64,000 nucleotides of DNA from JAWLHU01 sp049325315 (GCA_049325315.1 JBMONB010000098.1:19977-83976); one strand, 5' to 3'; numbered from the stretch's first letter, positions 38,952-48,469 are shown. The notes: a model not told the origin generated them from the sequence alone. Numbers and translations: made by a program.

Positions 38952-39692
38952 ATGGAACAGGCCGAACTGGATCTTCGTGAGATCTTTCTAGTGCTCCGCC
39001 GGCGCTTCTGGCTGCTGGCAATGGTGCCCCTGCTGGCCGCCCTGACCGCCGGCGTTGTCAGCTATACTCTGCTGGAGCCGGTCTACCGGGCATCCACCAC
39101 CCTCTGGGTGATCAAGGACGGCCAGCAGATCAACTACAATGAGCTGCTGCTCAGCCGGAACCTGACCAAGACCTATGCCGAGGTAGCCAGGAGCCGGGCG
39201 GTCATGGCCGATGTAATCAAACAGCTGGGTTTGCAGGGCGTTACCGTGGAGGCGTTGCAGAAGAAGCTGACCGTCACCCCGGTCCGGGATACCGAGATCC
39301 TCTCCTTTGCTATTGAAGACACCGACCCGGCCATGGCCGCCCGTCTGGCGGCAGCGGTGGCCGAGTCGTTCAAGGGGCAGATTCGCACCTATATGAAGCT
39401 GGAGAACGTGGTGGTGGTGGACCCCGCCGTGGTGCCCACCAACCCCATCAAACCCCGAAAGATGATGAACATCGCCGTCGCCTTTGTGCTCGGCCTGATG
39501 GCGGCCACCGGGCTGGCCTTTCTGCTGGAGTACCTGGACACCTCCATTAAGAGCCCGGACGATGTCAGTCGTTACCTGGGTCTGCCGGTGCTGGGCGTGA
39601 TCCCGGTGCTGGAGATGAAGAGCCAACCCGCCGCCGAGGCCCGCCGGGTCCGGCAGCGGCAGCCCGAAGCCCAAGGGGAGGTGGAGCTATGA
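38952..39692 (+). CDS. Wzz/YveK-type polysaccharide co-polymerase and kinase activator
   Basis: This 246-aa membrane protein controls chain length and activates the tyrosine kinase (CapA/TkmA type). An N-terminal Wzz span (RFWLLAMVPLLAALTAGVVSY) and a C-terminal span (MMNIAVAFVLGLMAATGLAFLLEYL) flank about 140 extracytoplasmic residues. The Pro-rich VPTNPIKPRK segment precedes the second span, as in the family. The C-terminal tail reaches the kinase. ATG 38952 has GGGAGG upstream. It overlaps the kinase gene by 4 bases. Confidence 0.92.
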   Translation: MEQAELDLREIFLVLRRRFWLLAMVPLLAALTAGVVSYTLLEPVYRASTTLWVIKDGQQINYNELLLSRNLTKTYAEVARSRAVMADVIKQLGLQGVTVEALQKKLTVTPVRDTEILSFAIEDTDPAMAARLAAAVAESFKGQIRTYMKLENVVVVDPAVVPTNPIKPRKMMNIAVAFVLGLMAATGLAFLLEYLDTSIKSPDDVSRYLGLPVLGVIPVLEMKSQPAAEARRVRQRQPEAQGEVEL

Positions 39693-40408
39693 GACGGAGC
39701 CCCAGCATAGCGCCAGCCCCCGAGTTGGTCACCCATCTGCACCCCATGGCGGGAGGCGCCGAGGCCTTCCGGGTGCTCCGGACCAACCTGCAGTTCATGG
39801 GGCTCGACCGGCCCCTCCGGTCGGTGCTGATCACCAGCGCCGTGCCCGGCGAGGGAAAGTCCACCGTGGCCGCCAACCTGGCCGTCGCCTTTGCCCAGTC
39901 CGGCGCCAACGTCTGTCTGGTAGATGCCGACCTGCGCCGCCCCCGGGTGGCCAAGCTCTTCGCCGTGGAGAACTGGCGGGGGCTGACCAACGCCGTGGTC
40001 AGCCAGAACGGCCTGGAGGCTGACCTGCAGCCCAGCGGCGTGTCCGGCCTCTCCCTGCTGACCAGCGGCCCGATTCCGCCTAACCCGGCGGAGATGCTGG
40101 GCTCCGCCCGCATGACCCAGCTCCTGTCGAACCTGGAGCAGCGGTTCGAGATGGTGATCCTGGACTCGCCCCCCACCCTGGCGGTGACCGATGCCGCCGT
40201 GCTGGCGCCCAAGGTGGGCGGTGTGATCCTGGTGGCCCGGTCGGGCAAGGTGGCCCGGCAGCAAGCGCAGCGGGCGGTGACATCGCTGCAGGCGGTGAAG
40301 GCCAACCTCCTGGGGGTGACCCTCTCGGCGGTGCCGCAGGATGAGAAGGACGGCTACTACTACTATTACTACAGCGAAGAGCAAGGTGGGCCAATCGGCA
40401 AACGATAG
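39689..40408 (+). CDS. Bacterial tyrosine kinase (CapB/PtkA type)
   Basis: This 239-aa BY-kinase has Walker A SAVPGEGKST near residue 48, Walker A' VCLVDADLRRPR and Walker B VILDSPP. Its C-terminal tyrosine cluster has six Tyr in a row (GYYYYYYSEEQ), the autophosphorylation sites. It needs the preceding Wzz-like protein as activator and the PHP phosphatase as its reverse enzyme; all three are here. The start at 39689 overlaps the previous stop. It controls export and length of the polymer and may phosphorylate the UDP-sugar dehydrogenase. Confidence 0.94.
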   Translation: MRRSPSIAPAPELVTHLHPMAGGAEAFRVLRTNLQFMGLDRPLRSVLITSAVPGEGKSTVAANLAVAFAQSGANVCLVDADLRRPRVAKLFAVENWRGLTNAVVSQNGLEADLQPSGVSGLSLLTSGPIPPNPAEMLGSARMTQLLSNLEQRFEMVILDSPPTLAVTDAAVLAPKVGGVILVARSGKVARQQAQRAVTSLQAVKANLLGVTLSAVPQDEKDGYYYYYYSEEQGGPIGKR

Positions 40409-40438
40409 CTATCTGCGGGTAGCTAGGGAGGTGTGAAC

Positions 40439-42304
40439 ATGGAGGTGCAGTGGCGCCGCGTCATCTTAGCGAGCATGGACATCCTCGCATCGATTGGCGC
40501 GGTCTACCTGGCCTTTGTAATCCGTTTCGGCCTCGACGAGCGGGATTTCCCGTACGCCTATCTGCTGATCTACCTGAAGGCGTTGCCCTTCATCTTGCCT
40601 GTCCGGCTGCTAGTCTACTTTCTGTCCGGCCTCTACGACCGCGCCTGGAGCTATGCCAGCGTGCCCGAACTCCTGCGCATCGCCTTTGCTGTTACTGTGG
40701 AGAGCACCGTTGCGGCCGTCATTATCCTGACCATGGCGCAGGGCGGCTTTCCCCGCAGCGTGATCGTGATCAGCTGGCTCCTGACAATTGCCGCCCTGGG
40801 CCAGATCCGCCTGGCGCTCCGCATCCGGCGAGAGTGGTACGCCACGCGCGGGAAGGCGAGCCTTGCCGTCCACCCGACCCTGATCTTTGGCGCCGGGGAT
40901 GCGGGCGCCATGCTTGCCCGGGAGTATGCCAAGCACCCGGAGATCGGGTGCGCCGTGGTCGGCTTTATTGACGACAATCCGCAGAAGAAGGGGCTCTTCA
41001 TTGCCAGCAAGCCGGTTCTGGGGACCCGGAGCGACTTGGAGCGGCTGATCCGCATGCATAAGGTGACCCACCTGGTGATCGCCATGCCCAGCGTGAAGGG
41101 GGCGGTAGTCCGTGATGTGATGGAGCGGGCCCGCAGGCTCGGGCTGCAGGTAAAGACGCTGCCCGGCCTTTATGAACTGATGAACGGCACCGTCTCCGTC
41201 AACCAGATCCGAGACGTGCAGATTGAGGACCTGCTGGGCCGGCCAGAGGTAAAGGTAGACCTGGAGGCGATTGCGGCCTACCTCAGTGGCGAGGCGGTGC
41301 TGGTCACCGGCGCCGGCGGCTCCATCGGCTCGGAACTCTGCCGCCAGGTGGCGCGCTTTGGCCCCAGGCAGCTCCTGCTCCTGGGGCATGGGGAGAACTC
41401 GATCTATGAGATCGATTTGGAGCTAAGGGCCAGACACCCCAACCTACCGATCCACCCGATCATCGCCAACATTCAGGACGAGGCCCGGGTCCGCCAGGTC
41501 TTTGAACGGTACCGGCCCAGCGTGGTCTTCCATGCGGCGGCCCACAAGCATGTGCCGCTCATGGAGGCCAACCCGGCCGAGGCGATTAAGAACAACGTCT
41601 TCGGCACCCTGAATGTGGCCCGGGCTGCCGACTTCTACAAGGCGAAGCGGTTTGTGCTGATCTCATCAGACAAGGCGGTCAATCCCACCAGCGTGATGGG
41701 GGCCACCAAGCGGGCGGCCGAGTACGTAGTCCAGTCGCTGGCCCGGACCAGCAAGACGGTCTTTGTGGCGGTGCGCTTCGGCAACGTGCTGGGGAGCCGC
41801 GGGAGCGTGATTCCGCTCTTTAGGAAGCAGATCGCGGACGGGGGGCCGGTGACGATTACCGACCCCAAGATGGTCCGTTACTTTATGACGATTCCCGAGG
41901 CGGTGCAGTTGGTCATTCAGGCGTCGTCGATGGGGAAGGGCGGCGAGGTCTTCGTGCTCGACATGGGCAGCCCTGTGCGCATCGTCGACCTGGCCCGGGA
42001 TCTGATCCGGCTCTCGGGCCTGGAACCGGGGGTGGATATTGAGATCGCCGTCACCGGCATGCGGCCGGGAGAGAAGCTGTACGAGGAGCTCCTGACAGCG
42101 GAAGAGGGAATCCATGTCACGGAACATGAGCGGATCTACGTGGCGAGACCGGATCTGATCCCGCCCGTGGCGCTCCAGGGGTTTCTTGAAGAGTTGCGCG
42201 AAGTGGCCGCCAGCAGTCAGACCAGTAACCACCAGCTTCGGAACCTGATCGTAGATCTAACAGAGAAGGTGGCTTACCATGACGCTGTTGGGGCAGGCAG
42301 TTGA
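40439..42304 (+). CDS. Membrane nucleotide-sugar 4,6-dehydratase/epimerase (CapD/PglF type)
   Basis: This 621-aa protein has four N-terminal membrane spans (about 10-135), a cytoplasmic NAD-binding-like domain with FGAGDAGAMLARE near 157, and the short-chain dehydrogenase domain with VTGAGGSIGSE near 290. The catalytic area is SSDKAVNPTSVMGATKR, where Met replaces the usual Tyr, as in UDP-GlcNAc 4,6-dehydratases. It probably makes a UDP-4-keto-6-deoxy sugar for the first residue. ATG 40439 has GGGAGGTG upstream. It overlaps the next gene by 26 bases. Confidence 0.92.
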   Translation: MEVQWRRVILASMDILASIGAVYLAFVIRFGLDERDFPYAYLLIYLKALPFILPVRLLVYFLSGLYDRAWSYASVPELLRIAFAVTVESTVAAVIILTMAQGGFPRSVIVISWLLTIAALGQIRLALRIRREWYATRGKASLAVHPTLIFGAGDAGAMLAREYAKHPEIGCAVVGFIDDNPQKKGLFIASKPVLGTRSDLERLIRMHKVTHLVIAMPSVKGAVVRDVMERARRLGLQVKTLPGLYELMNGTVSVNQIRDVQIEDLLGRPEVKVDLEAIAAYLSGEAVLVTGAGGSIGSELCRQVARFGPRQLLLLGHGENSIYEIDLELRARHPNLPIHPIIANIQDEARVRQVFERYRPSVVFHAAAHKHVPLMEANPAEAIKNNVFGTLNVARAADFYKAKRFVLISSDKAVNPTSVMGATKRAAEYVVQSLARTSKTVFVAVRFGNVLGSRGSVIPLFRKQIADGGPVTITDPKMVRYFMTIPEAVQLVIQASSMGKGGEVFVLDMGSPVRIVDLARDLIRLSGLEPGVDIEIAVTGMRPGEKLYEELLTAEEGIHVTEHERIYVARPDLIPPVALQGFLEELREVAASSQTSNHQLRNLIVDLTEKVAYHDAVGAGS

Positions 42305-43631
42305 GCTGAGTCCGGTCGCCACCGCTCTCAAGGAACGGATCGGCTTGAAAGAGGCGTTGGTGGCGGTAATTGGAGCCGGGTACGTCGGCCTGCCGCTGGC
42401 GGTGGAGAAGGCCAAGGTGGGCTTCGGGGTGGTCTGCGTGGAGCAGAACCCCAACCGGGCGCAGATGATCAACGAGGGTCGGAACTATATCCGCGATGTG
42501 AAGGACGAGGAACTGGCCAAACTGGTGCGGGATCGCCTGATTACCGCTACCACCAGCTTTGCCGTGCTGGGTGAGGCAGATGTTGTGATTATCTGTGTAC
42601 CGACCCCGCTCACCGAGAATAAGGACCCCGACATCTCCTACATCGTCAACGTTACCCGCGAGATCGCATCCCACCTGCATGTGGGGCAGCTCATCTCCCT
42701 CGAGTCCACCACCTATCCCGGCACCACCGAAGAGGTGATCCTGCCCATGCTGGCCCCCAAAGGGCTGCGGGTGGGTGAGGACTACTTCGTCTCCTTCTCC
42801 CCGGAGAGGGTCGACCCCGGTAACGCCCGCTACACCACGAAGAACACGAACAAGGTCGTGGGCGGTGTGACACCTGCCTGCCTGGACGTGGCGACCACCC
42901 TGTACCAGCAGACGATCCTGAGTGTGGTGCCGGTCTCCTCGCCCAAGGTGGCGGAGATGACCAAGGTCTTTGAGAATACCTACAGGGCGGTCAACATCGC
43001 GCTGGTAAACGAACTGGCAATGCTGTGCGACCGGATGGGTATCGACGTTTGGGAAGTGGTGCAGGCCGCTTCGACCAAGCCCTTCGGCATTCAGACCTTC
43101 TGGCCCGGCCCCGGCGTGGGCGGCCACTGCATCCCACTCGATCCCTTCTACCTGGCCTGGAAGGCTCGGGAGTACGACTTCTCCACCCGGTTTATTGAAC
43201 TGGCCGGCGAGATCAACCTGCGCATGCCCTACTTCGTAAAGGACAAGGTGGTTCGAGCACTCGGTGAGGCTGGTCGCCCGCTTTACGGCTCTAACATCCT
43301 GGTGCTGGGTGTGGCCTACAAGCGGGATATCGCCGACGAACGGGAGTCCCCGGCACTCAAGATCATCCAACTGCTGCAGAAGGAAGGCGCACAGGTGAGT
43401 TACCACGACCCCTTCATTCCCGAGGTGCACCCGCATGGCTGGTTCAAGGAGCATATGACCTCTGTCCCGCTGTCCGACGAGCTCTGGCAGCAGGTGGATG
43501 CGGTTGTCGTGGCTACCGACCATACGAACGTTGACTATGAGATGGTTGCCCAGAAGGCCGCCATCATTATTGATACCCGGAATGCCATGAAGAACGTTCG
43601 GTCTCCTTCTGCCAAGATCGTCAAGCTCTAA
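42279..43631 (+). CDS. wbpA: UDP-N-acetylglucosamine 6-dehydrogenase (WbpA type)
   Basis: This 450-aa enzyme oxidises C6 of UDP-GlcNAc to the uronic acid with two NAD+. The N-terminal Rossmann motif is VAVIGAGYVGLPLA near residue 28. The catalytic Cys284 lies in GPGVGGHCIPLDP, and VLGVAYKRDIAD(E)RESPALK marks the C-terminal domain. The companion genes wbpB, wbpD and wbpE follow directly, which sets the pathway to UDP-2,3-diacetamido-glucuronate rather than plain UDP-GlcNAcA. Its length is normal. Confidence 0.92.
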   Translation: MTLLGQAVELSPVATALKERIGLKEALVAVIGAGYVGLPLAVEKAKVGFGVVCVEQNPNRAQMINEGRNYIRDVKDEELAKLVRDRLITATTSFAVLGEADVVIICVPTPLTENKDPDISYIVNVTREIASHLHVGQLISLESTTYPGTTEEVILPMLAPKGLRVGEDYFVSFSPERVDPGNARYTTKNTNKVVGGVTPACLDVATTLYQQTILSVVPVSSPKVAEMTKVFENTYRAVNIALVNELAMLCDRMGIDVWEVVQAASTKPFGIQTFWPGPGVGGHCIPLDPFYLAWKAREYDFSTRFIELAGEINLRMPYFVKDKVVRALGEAGRPLYGSNILVLGVAYKRDIADERESPALKIIQLLQKEGAQVSYHDPFIPEVHPHGWFKEHMTSVPLSDELWQQVDAVVVATDHTNVDYEMVAQKAAIIIDTRNAMKNVRSPSAKIVKL

Positions 43632-43659
43632 ACTCTCACGGTGGGGATGAAGCATAAGT

Positions 43660-44706
43660 ATGGAGCACGCTAGGCCCCTGGGTTTTGCGGTCATTGGCTG
43701 TGGCCGCATTGCACCCAATCATGGACAGGCCATTGTCGCCCTGGAGGATGCCAGGCTGGTGGCCGCTGCAGATATCATCAAGGAGCGGGCTGAGGCGTTC
43801 ACCGAGCGGTTTGGCGGCGAAGCCTACGTGTCCTACAAGGAGATGCTGGAGCGGCCCGATGTCGATGTCGTCTGCATCTGCACCCCGAGCGGCATGCATG
43901 CTGAGCAGGGCATTGCGGCGGCGAAGGCAGGCAAGCATGTGCTGGTGGAGAAGCCCATGGCTCTCTCCCTGCGTGATGCTGACGCCCTGATCGAGGCCTG
44001 CCGCGAGAACGGCGTGATCCTGGGTGTTGTGCACCAGAACCGGTTCAACCCGGCGATCGTCCGGCTGCGTCAGGCGCTGGAGGGGGGCCGGTTTGGCCAA
44101 CTCAACATGGGCAGCGCTGTGCTCCGCTGGCACCGCGATCAGAACTACTATGCGCAGGCGCCCTGGCGCGGCACCTGGGCGCAGGATGGCGGCTGCCTCA
44201 TGAACCAGACGATCCACTGCATCGATCTCCTGCAGTGGATGATGGGGCCTGTAGAGAGCCTTTATGCGTTTACGGGCACCCGGATGCGGGAGATCGAGGC
44301 CGAGGATAACGCCGCGGCGGTGTTGCGGTTCCGCAACGGGGCCATGGGCCTGATCGAATCCTCGGTAACGGTCTACCCCAGGAACCTGGAGGAGACCCTC
44401 AACCTCTTCGGATCTACGGGCACGGCTGTGATCGGTGGTGTGGCGGTCAACCGGATTGAGGCCTGGCGGTTTGCCGAAGGCGAGGAGAGCGAGGAGGCGA
44501 TCCTGGCTCAGCAGACCGCCGATCCCTCTAGCGTCTATGGGCATGGACATAAGCCGCTGATTGCCGACTTCATCGAGGCCGTTCGGACCGGGCGCGAGCC
44601 GGCGGTGTGCGGAACCGAGGGCCGCAAGGCGCTTGAAATCATTCTTGGCATCTATAAGGCGTCCCGCACTGGTCAGCCCGTCACCTTCCCTGTGGTGGAG
44701 GAGTAA
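43660..44706 (+). CDS. wbpB: UDP-2-acetamido-glucuronate 3-dehydrogenase (WbpB type)
   Basis: This 348-aa Gfo/Idh/MocA oxidoreductase starts with FAVIGCGRIAPNH (NAD-binding) and has EKPMALSL with the conserved Lys-Pro, followed by DGGCLMNQTIHCIDLLQWMMG, the sugar-binding region of WbpB-like proteins. It oxidises C3 so that the next enzyme can add an amino group. GGTGGGG lies 12 bases upstream of the ATG. It is followed after 3 bases by wbpD. Confidence 0.9.
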   Translation: MEHARPLGFAVIGCGRIAPNHGQAIVALEDARLVAAADIIKERAEAFTERFGGEAYVSYKEMLERPDVDVVCICTPSGMHAEQGIAAAKAGKHVLVEKPMALSLRDADALIEACRENGVILGVVHQNRFNPAIVRLRQALEGGRFGQLNMGSAVLRWHRDQNYYAQAPWRGTWAQDGGCLMNQTIHCIDLLQWMMGPVESLYAFTGTRMREIEAEDNAAAVLRFRNGAMGLIESSVTVYPRNLEETLNLFGSTGTAVIGGVAVNRIEAWRFAEGEESEEAILAQQTADPSSVYGHGHKPLIADFIEAVRTGREPAVCGTEGRKALEIILGIYKASRTGQPVTFPVVEE

Positions 44707-44709
44707 CCG

Positions 44710-45294
44710 ATGGCAGAGTACTTTGTGCACCCATCATCCTACGTGGACGAGGGGGCAGAGATTGGGAAGGGCACGAAGATCTGGCACTTCTCGCACATTA
44801 TGAGCAAGGTGAAGATTGGCGAGAACTGCTCGATGGGCCAGAACGTCTTCGTGGCCAATGGGGTCACCATCGGCAACGGGGTCAAGATCCAGAACAACGT
44901 ATCGGTTTATGAGGGCGTCATTCTGGAGGACTACGTTTTCTGCGGTCCAAGCATGGTCTTCACCAATGTAAAAACACCCCGGTCAGCTTACCCCCGCAAC
45001 ACGAGCGAGGATTACGCAACGACCTGGGTGAAGTGTGGGGCCAGCATCGGGGCGAACGCGACGGTAGTCTGCGGTGTAACCGTGGGTGAGTGGGCGTTTG
45101 TGGCTGCGGGTGCTGTGGTAACGGAGGATGTACCGGCCTATGCTACCGTGGCGGGGGTGCCGGCCAGGATTATCGGGTGGGCTTGTGAGTGCGGCCAGTC
45201 GCTCTCTTTTGATGGTGGACAGGCTCGGTGCAGCGCTTGCGGCAAGGAATATCGCAAGATCGGTGACATGCAGGTCACCCGGTCAGTAGAGTAG
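44710..45294 (+). CDS. wbpD: UDP-2-acetamido-3-amino-glucuronate N-acetyltransferase (WbpD type)
   Basis: This 194-aa left-handed beta-helix enzyme has hexapeptide repeats throughout (IGKGTKIWHFSHIM, IGENCSMGQNVFV, IGNGVKIQNNVSVYEGV) and FTNVKTPRSAYPRN, the WbpD-like loop. The last 30 residues add a possible zinc ribbon (CECGQSL ... CSACGKEY) after the acetyltransferase domain. GGAGGAG precedes the ATG. The enzyme acetylates the 3-amino group made by WbpE, encoded 12 bases downstream. Confidence 0.9.
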   Translation: MAEYFVHPSSYVDEGAEIGKGTKIWHFSHIMSKVKIGENCSMGQNVFVANGVTIGNGVKIQNNVSVYEGVILEDYVFCGPSMVFTNVKTPRSAYPRNTSEDYATTWVKCGASIGANATVVCGVTVGEWAFVAAGAVVTEDVPAYATVAGVPARIIGWACECGQSLSFDGGQARCSACGKEYRKIGDMQVTRSVE

Positions 45295-45306
45295 GGGACT
45301 ACACCG

Positions 45307-46416
45307 ATGGAAAAGCCGATGATTCCGATTTTAGATCTCTCTGCTGAAGTGGAAAGTCTCTGGGACGAGCTGCAGGTCGCCATTCAAGGTGTACTGAGGT
45401 CGGGCCAGTTCATTATGGGACCGAATGTAAAGGCGTTTGAAGAGGAAGTTGCGGTCTACCTGGGCGTCAAGCATGCCATTGGTCTTAACTCTGGTACGGA
45501 TGCCCTTTACATCGGTCTGAAGGCGCTGGGGATCGGCCCTGGCGACGAGGTGATTACCACTCCGTTTACCTTCTTCGCGACCGCTGAGGCGGTTAGCCAT
45601 GTCGGGGCGACACCGGTGTTCGCAGATGTAGATGCCGGCACCTACAACATTGACGTCAGCCGCATCGAGGCAGCCATTACGCCCAGGACAAAGGCGATAA
45701 TCCCCGTGCATTTGTTTGGCCAGGCGGCTGATATGGACGACCTTATGGCCTTGGCGGATAAGCACGGGCTCAAGGTCGTCGAGGACGTTGCCCAGGCATT
45801 TGGCGCCGAGTATAAGGGCCGTAAAACGGGTACCGTCGGCCATATGGGTACCTTTTCGTTCTTCCCCACGAAGAACCTTGGCGCCTATGGCGACGGTGGC
45901 CTGTTGACTACCAACGATGATACCGTGGCAGAGATCGCCCGCATGTTACGTACCCACGGCTCCAAGAAAAAGTACTATAACGAATTGGTGGGATATAACT
46001 CCCGGCTTGACGAGATTCAGGCAGCTATACTCCGGGTAAAACTACGCCGCATCAATCAATGGAACGAAGAGCGGCGTCGGGTTGCTGAGCGTTACGCCCA
46101 GGGGTTGGGTGACTTACCCGGCCTTGTCCTACCCCAAGAGAGTCCTGACTGCAAGCATGTGTACCACCAGTACACCATAAGGGTGCCTGAAGGCCGGCGC
46201 CAGGAACTGCAGGAACGGTTGGCAACCCACGGGATTGGCACAATGGTCTACTACCCCGTGCCGGTGCATCGCCTGCCCGTCTACAATCACCCTCCAGGGA
46301 CCCACCCCGTTGCAGAGCAGCTCGCGGCAGAGGTTCTGTCGTTACCAATCTGGCCGCAGATGACACCAGAGATTCAGGCTCAGGTTGTACGAATCGTGCG
46401 GGAGGTTCTTTTGTAG
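45307..46416 (+). CDS. wbpE: UDP-2-acetamido-3-oxo-glucuronate aminotransferase (WbpE type)
   Basis: This 369-aa DegT/DnrJ/EryC1-family PLP enzyme has its cofactor lysine at residue 189 in SFFPTKNLGAYGDGG. Other markers are NSGTDALYIGLKALGIGPGDEV, PVHLFGQ and VEDVAQAFGA. It transfers an amino group from glutamate to C3. Tight linkage to wbpA, wbpB and wbpD makes this assignment better than the family alone would allow. AGGGGAC lies upstream of the ATG. Confidence 0.9.
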   Translation: MEKPMIPILDLSAEVESLWDELQVAIQGVLRSGQFIMGPNVKAFEEEVAVYLGVKHAIGLNSGTDALYIGLKALGIGPGDEVITTPFTFFATAEAVSHVGATPVFADVDAGTYNIDVSRIEAAITPRTKAIIPVHLFGQAADMDDLMALADKHGLKVVEDVAQAFGAEYKGRKTGTVGHMGTFSFFPTKNLGAYGDGGLLTTNDDTVAEIARMLRTHGSKKKYYNELVGYNSRLDEIQAAILRVKLRRINQWNEERRRVAERYAQGLGDLPGLVLPQESPDCKHVYHQYTIRVPEGRRQELQERLATHGIGTMVYYPVPVHRLPVYNHPPGTHPVAEQLAAEVLSLPIWPQMTPEIQAQVVRIVREVLL

Positions 46417-46456
46417 AAACAACTGGTTCCCAGTCGTTAGATTGGTGGTGCTCTAC

Positions 46457-47437
46457 ATGAAGGTATTGGTAACCGGCGGGGCAGGGTACATCGGCAGTCA
46501 CGTTGTCCAAGCTCTGCTGGAGGCAGGGCATGAGCCGGTCGTATATGACAATCTGTCAACAGGGCATGTTCAGGCGGTGAAAGAGGCGGAGTTGGTGGTC
46601 GCAGATATCGCGGACCGGGAGCGACTGTCAACTACGTTGGCGAAGCACCAGTTCGATGGTGCGATCCATCTCGCTGCGGTTAGCTTGGTGGGCGAGTCAA
46701 TGCGTAATCCGTCTCGTTACTTCAACAATAACATCGTTAACGGATTGCATTTGTTTGATTCGTTAGTCTCAGCGTCCGTCCCTTGGGCGGTACTCTCTTC
46801 CACGGCAGCAGTTTACGGAGAACCCAAAGAAATCCCAATTTCTGAGACGCATAGTCAACAGCCGGCCAACCCTTACGGTGAGTCCAAACTGGCCTTAGAA
46901 CGCATCTTGGGGTGGTACGAGAAAGCCTATGGGTTTCGGAGCATTGCACTCCGCTACTTCAATGCCGCTGGTGCCCACCCCAGTGGCAAGATTGGAGAGC
47001 ATCACGATCCGGAAACTCACCTGATTCCAATTGTACTCCAGGTGGCCCTAGGGCAGCGTGATGCGGTTGACATCTTCGGGAGTGACTATGCCACACCAGA
47101 TGGCTCAGCGGTTCGTGACTACGTCCACGTATGTGACCTGGCCGCCGCTCACGTAGCTGCTATGGAGCGGCTGAACGGAGGTGCTCCTACCACCACGTAC
47201 AACTTGGGGTCGGAACAGGGGTATTCCGTTCTGGAGATCGTCGAAGCGTCACGGCGCGTATCTGGCAAGGAGATCCCCGTACGGATGGCTCCTCGCCGAG
47301 CTGGCGATCCGCCCATACTCGTGGCCAGTGCTGATAAAGCTCGTGTCGAACTCGGATGGTGCACCCACTATGACCTCGAGGGGATCGTGGAGACCGCGTG
47401 GCGGTGGCACATGATTTTTCCCCATGGGTACCGCTAA
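46457..47437 (+). CDS. galE: UDP-glucose 4-epimerase
   Basis: This 326-aa SDR enzyme has TGGAGYIGSH near residue 7, the catalytic SSTAAVYG...NPYGESK pair (Ser, Tyr-x3-Lys), RYFNAAGA and the C-terminal LGW motif. It interconverts UDP-glucose and UDP-galactose or the N-acetyl forms. ATG 46457 has only a weak GGTGGTG upstream. Base composition here is lower in G+C than wbpA-D, the start of the shift that deepens after 48.4 kb. galU follows after 25 bases. Confidence 0.93.
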   Translation: MKVLVTGGAGYIGSHVVQALLEAGHEPVVYDNLSTGHVQAVKEAELVVADIADRERLSTTLAKHQFDGAIHLAAVSLVGESMRNPSRYFNNNIVNGLHLFDSLVSASVPWAVLSSTAAVYGEPKEIPISETHSQQPANPYGESKLALERILGWYEKAYGFRSIALRYFNAAGAHPSGKIGEHHDPETHLIPIVLQVALGQRDAVDIFGSDYATPDGSAVRDYVHVCDLAAAHVAAMERLNGGAPTTTYNLGSEQGYSVLEIVEASRRVSGKEIPVRMAPRRAGDPPILVASADKARVELGWCTHYDLEGIVETAWRWHMIFPHGYR

Positions 47438-47462
47438 GTCACCTGAGCGGGGGGCAACCGCA

Positions 47463-48338
47463 ATGAAAGTACGTAAGGCTGTGATTCCGGCTGCTGGCCT
47501 GGGAACGCGCTTTCTGCCGGCTACGAAGGCGATGCCCAAAGAAATGCTTCCAATCGTGGATAAGCCTATCATCCAGTATGTAGTGGAAGAGGCCGTAGCG
47601 TCCGGGATTGAGGATATCCTGATTATCACCGGACGGGGTAAGCGTGCCATTGAAGATCACTTTGACCGGTCTATTGAATTGGAACATCACCTATCGAACT
47701 CATCTCATGACAGCATCTTGGAAGAGGTTCGCAGCATCTCGGAGCTCGTCAACGTCCACTTTGTTCGGCAGAAAGTGGCTCTTGGTCTGGGGCACGCAGT
47801 TCTGCAGGCTAGGCAGCACGTAGGAAACGAACCCTTTGCCGTGCTCCTCGGCGATGAGATCTTTACTGGGAAGAAACCCTGCCTTAAAGAGCTTATTGAC
47901 GTGAGGGAATCTGCGGGTGGTGGCTCGGTGATCGCCGTTCGGCCTGTCCCGATGGAACAGGTCAGCCGATACGGGGTCATAGCAGGTGAGAACAAAGGCA
48001 ATGGCCTCCATCGTGTCGCCCAAATGGTTGAAAAGCCTGCTCCTGAGGCGGCGCCTTCTAACCTCGCAGTGGTTGGTCGATATATCATCGATCCCCAGAT
48101 ATTTGAGATTCTTGACAAAACCCTACCCGGGCGTGGTGGCGAAATTCAGTTGACGGATGCTCTGAATGAGTTGGCGCAAACCCAGGTGGTGTTTGGGTAC
48201 GAAACTCAGGCGGCACGTTATGATGTCGGCAATAAGCTTGGCTACATCCAGGCGACCCTGGAGTTCGCGCTGGCTCGCCCGGATCTCGAAGAGTCGCTCA
48301 CTGCGTATCTGAAGGAGCTTTTGGCACGGGCAGGCTAG
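47463..48338 (+). CDS. galU: UTP-glucose-1-phosphate uridylyltransferase
   Basis: This 291-aa enzyme makes UDP-glucose. It has the nucleotide-binding start AVIPAAGLGTRFLPATKAMPKEM, VDKPIIQYVVEEA, the GLGHAV and LLGDE segments, and VEKPAPEAAPSNLAVVGRYI near residue 190. ATG 47463 is preceded by GGGGGG; an ATG 39 bases earlier would overlap galE and is unlikely. It supplies UDP-glucose for galE and for polymer synthesis. Confidence 0.95.
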   Translation: MKVRKAVIPAAGLGTRFLPATKAMPKEMLPIVDKPIIQYVVEEAVASGIEDILIITGRGKRAIEDHFDRSIELEHHLSNSSHDSILEEVRSISELVNVHFVRQKVALGLGHAVLQARQHVGNEPFAVLLGDEIFTGKKPCLKELIDVRESAGGGSVIAVRPVPMEQVSRYGVIAGENKGNGLHRVAQMVEKPAPEAAPSNLAVVGRYIIDPQIFEILDKTLPGRGGEIQLTDALNELAQTQVVFGYETQAARYDVGNKLGYIQATLEFALARPDLEESLTAYLKELLARAG

Positions 48339-48410
48339 ACGTCCGGTGCTAGGGCAAGGTCCCCTCTAATCGGAGGTGGGTTTGGTCTCGTCACTGGTGA
48401 GGTTTTGGAG

Positions 48411-48441
48411 CTGCCCCCCCAACTCATAAGAGCGGGGGCAG
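48411..48441. repeat. Hairpin between galU and the flippase gene
   Basis: CTGCCCCC (48411-48418) pairs with GGGGGCAG (48434-48441) across a 15-base loop, with no T-run. It marks the boundary where base composition falls. Confidence 0.45.
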
Positions 48442-48469
48442 GGTGGGATGAAATTCGAGGGGTGCTCTC

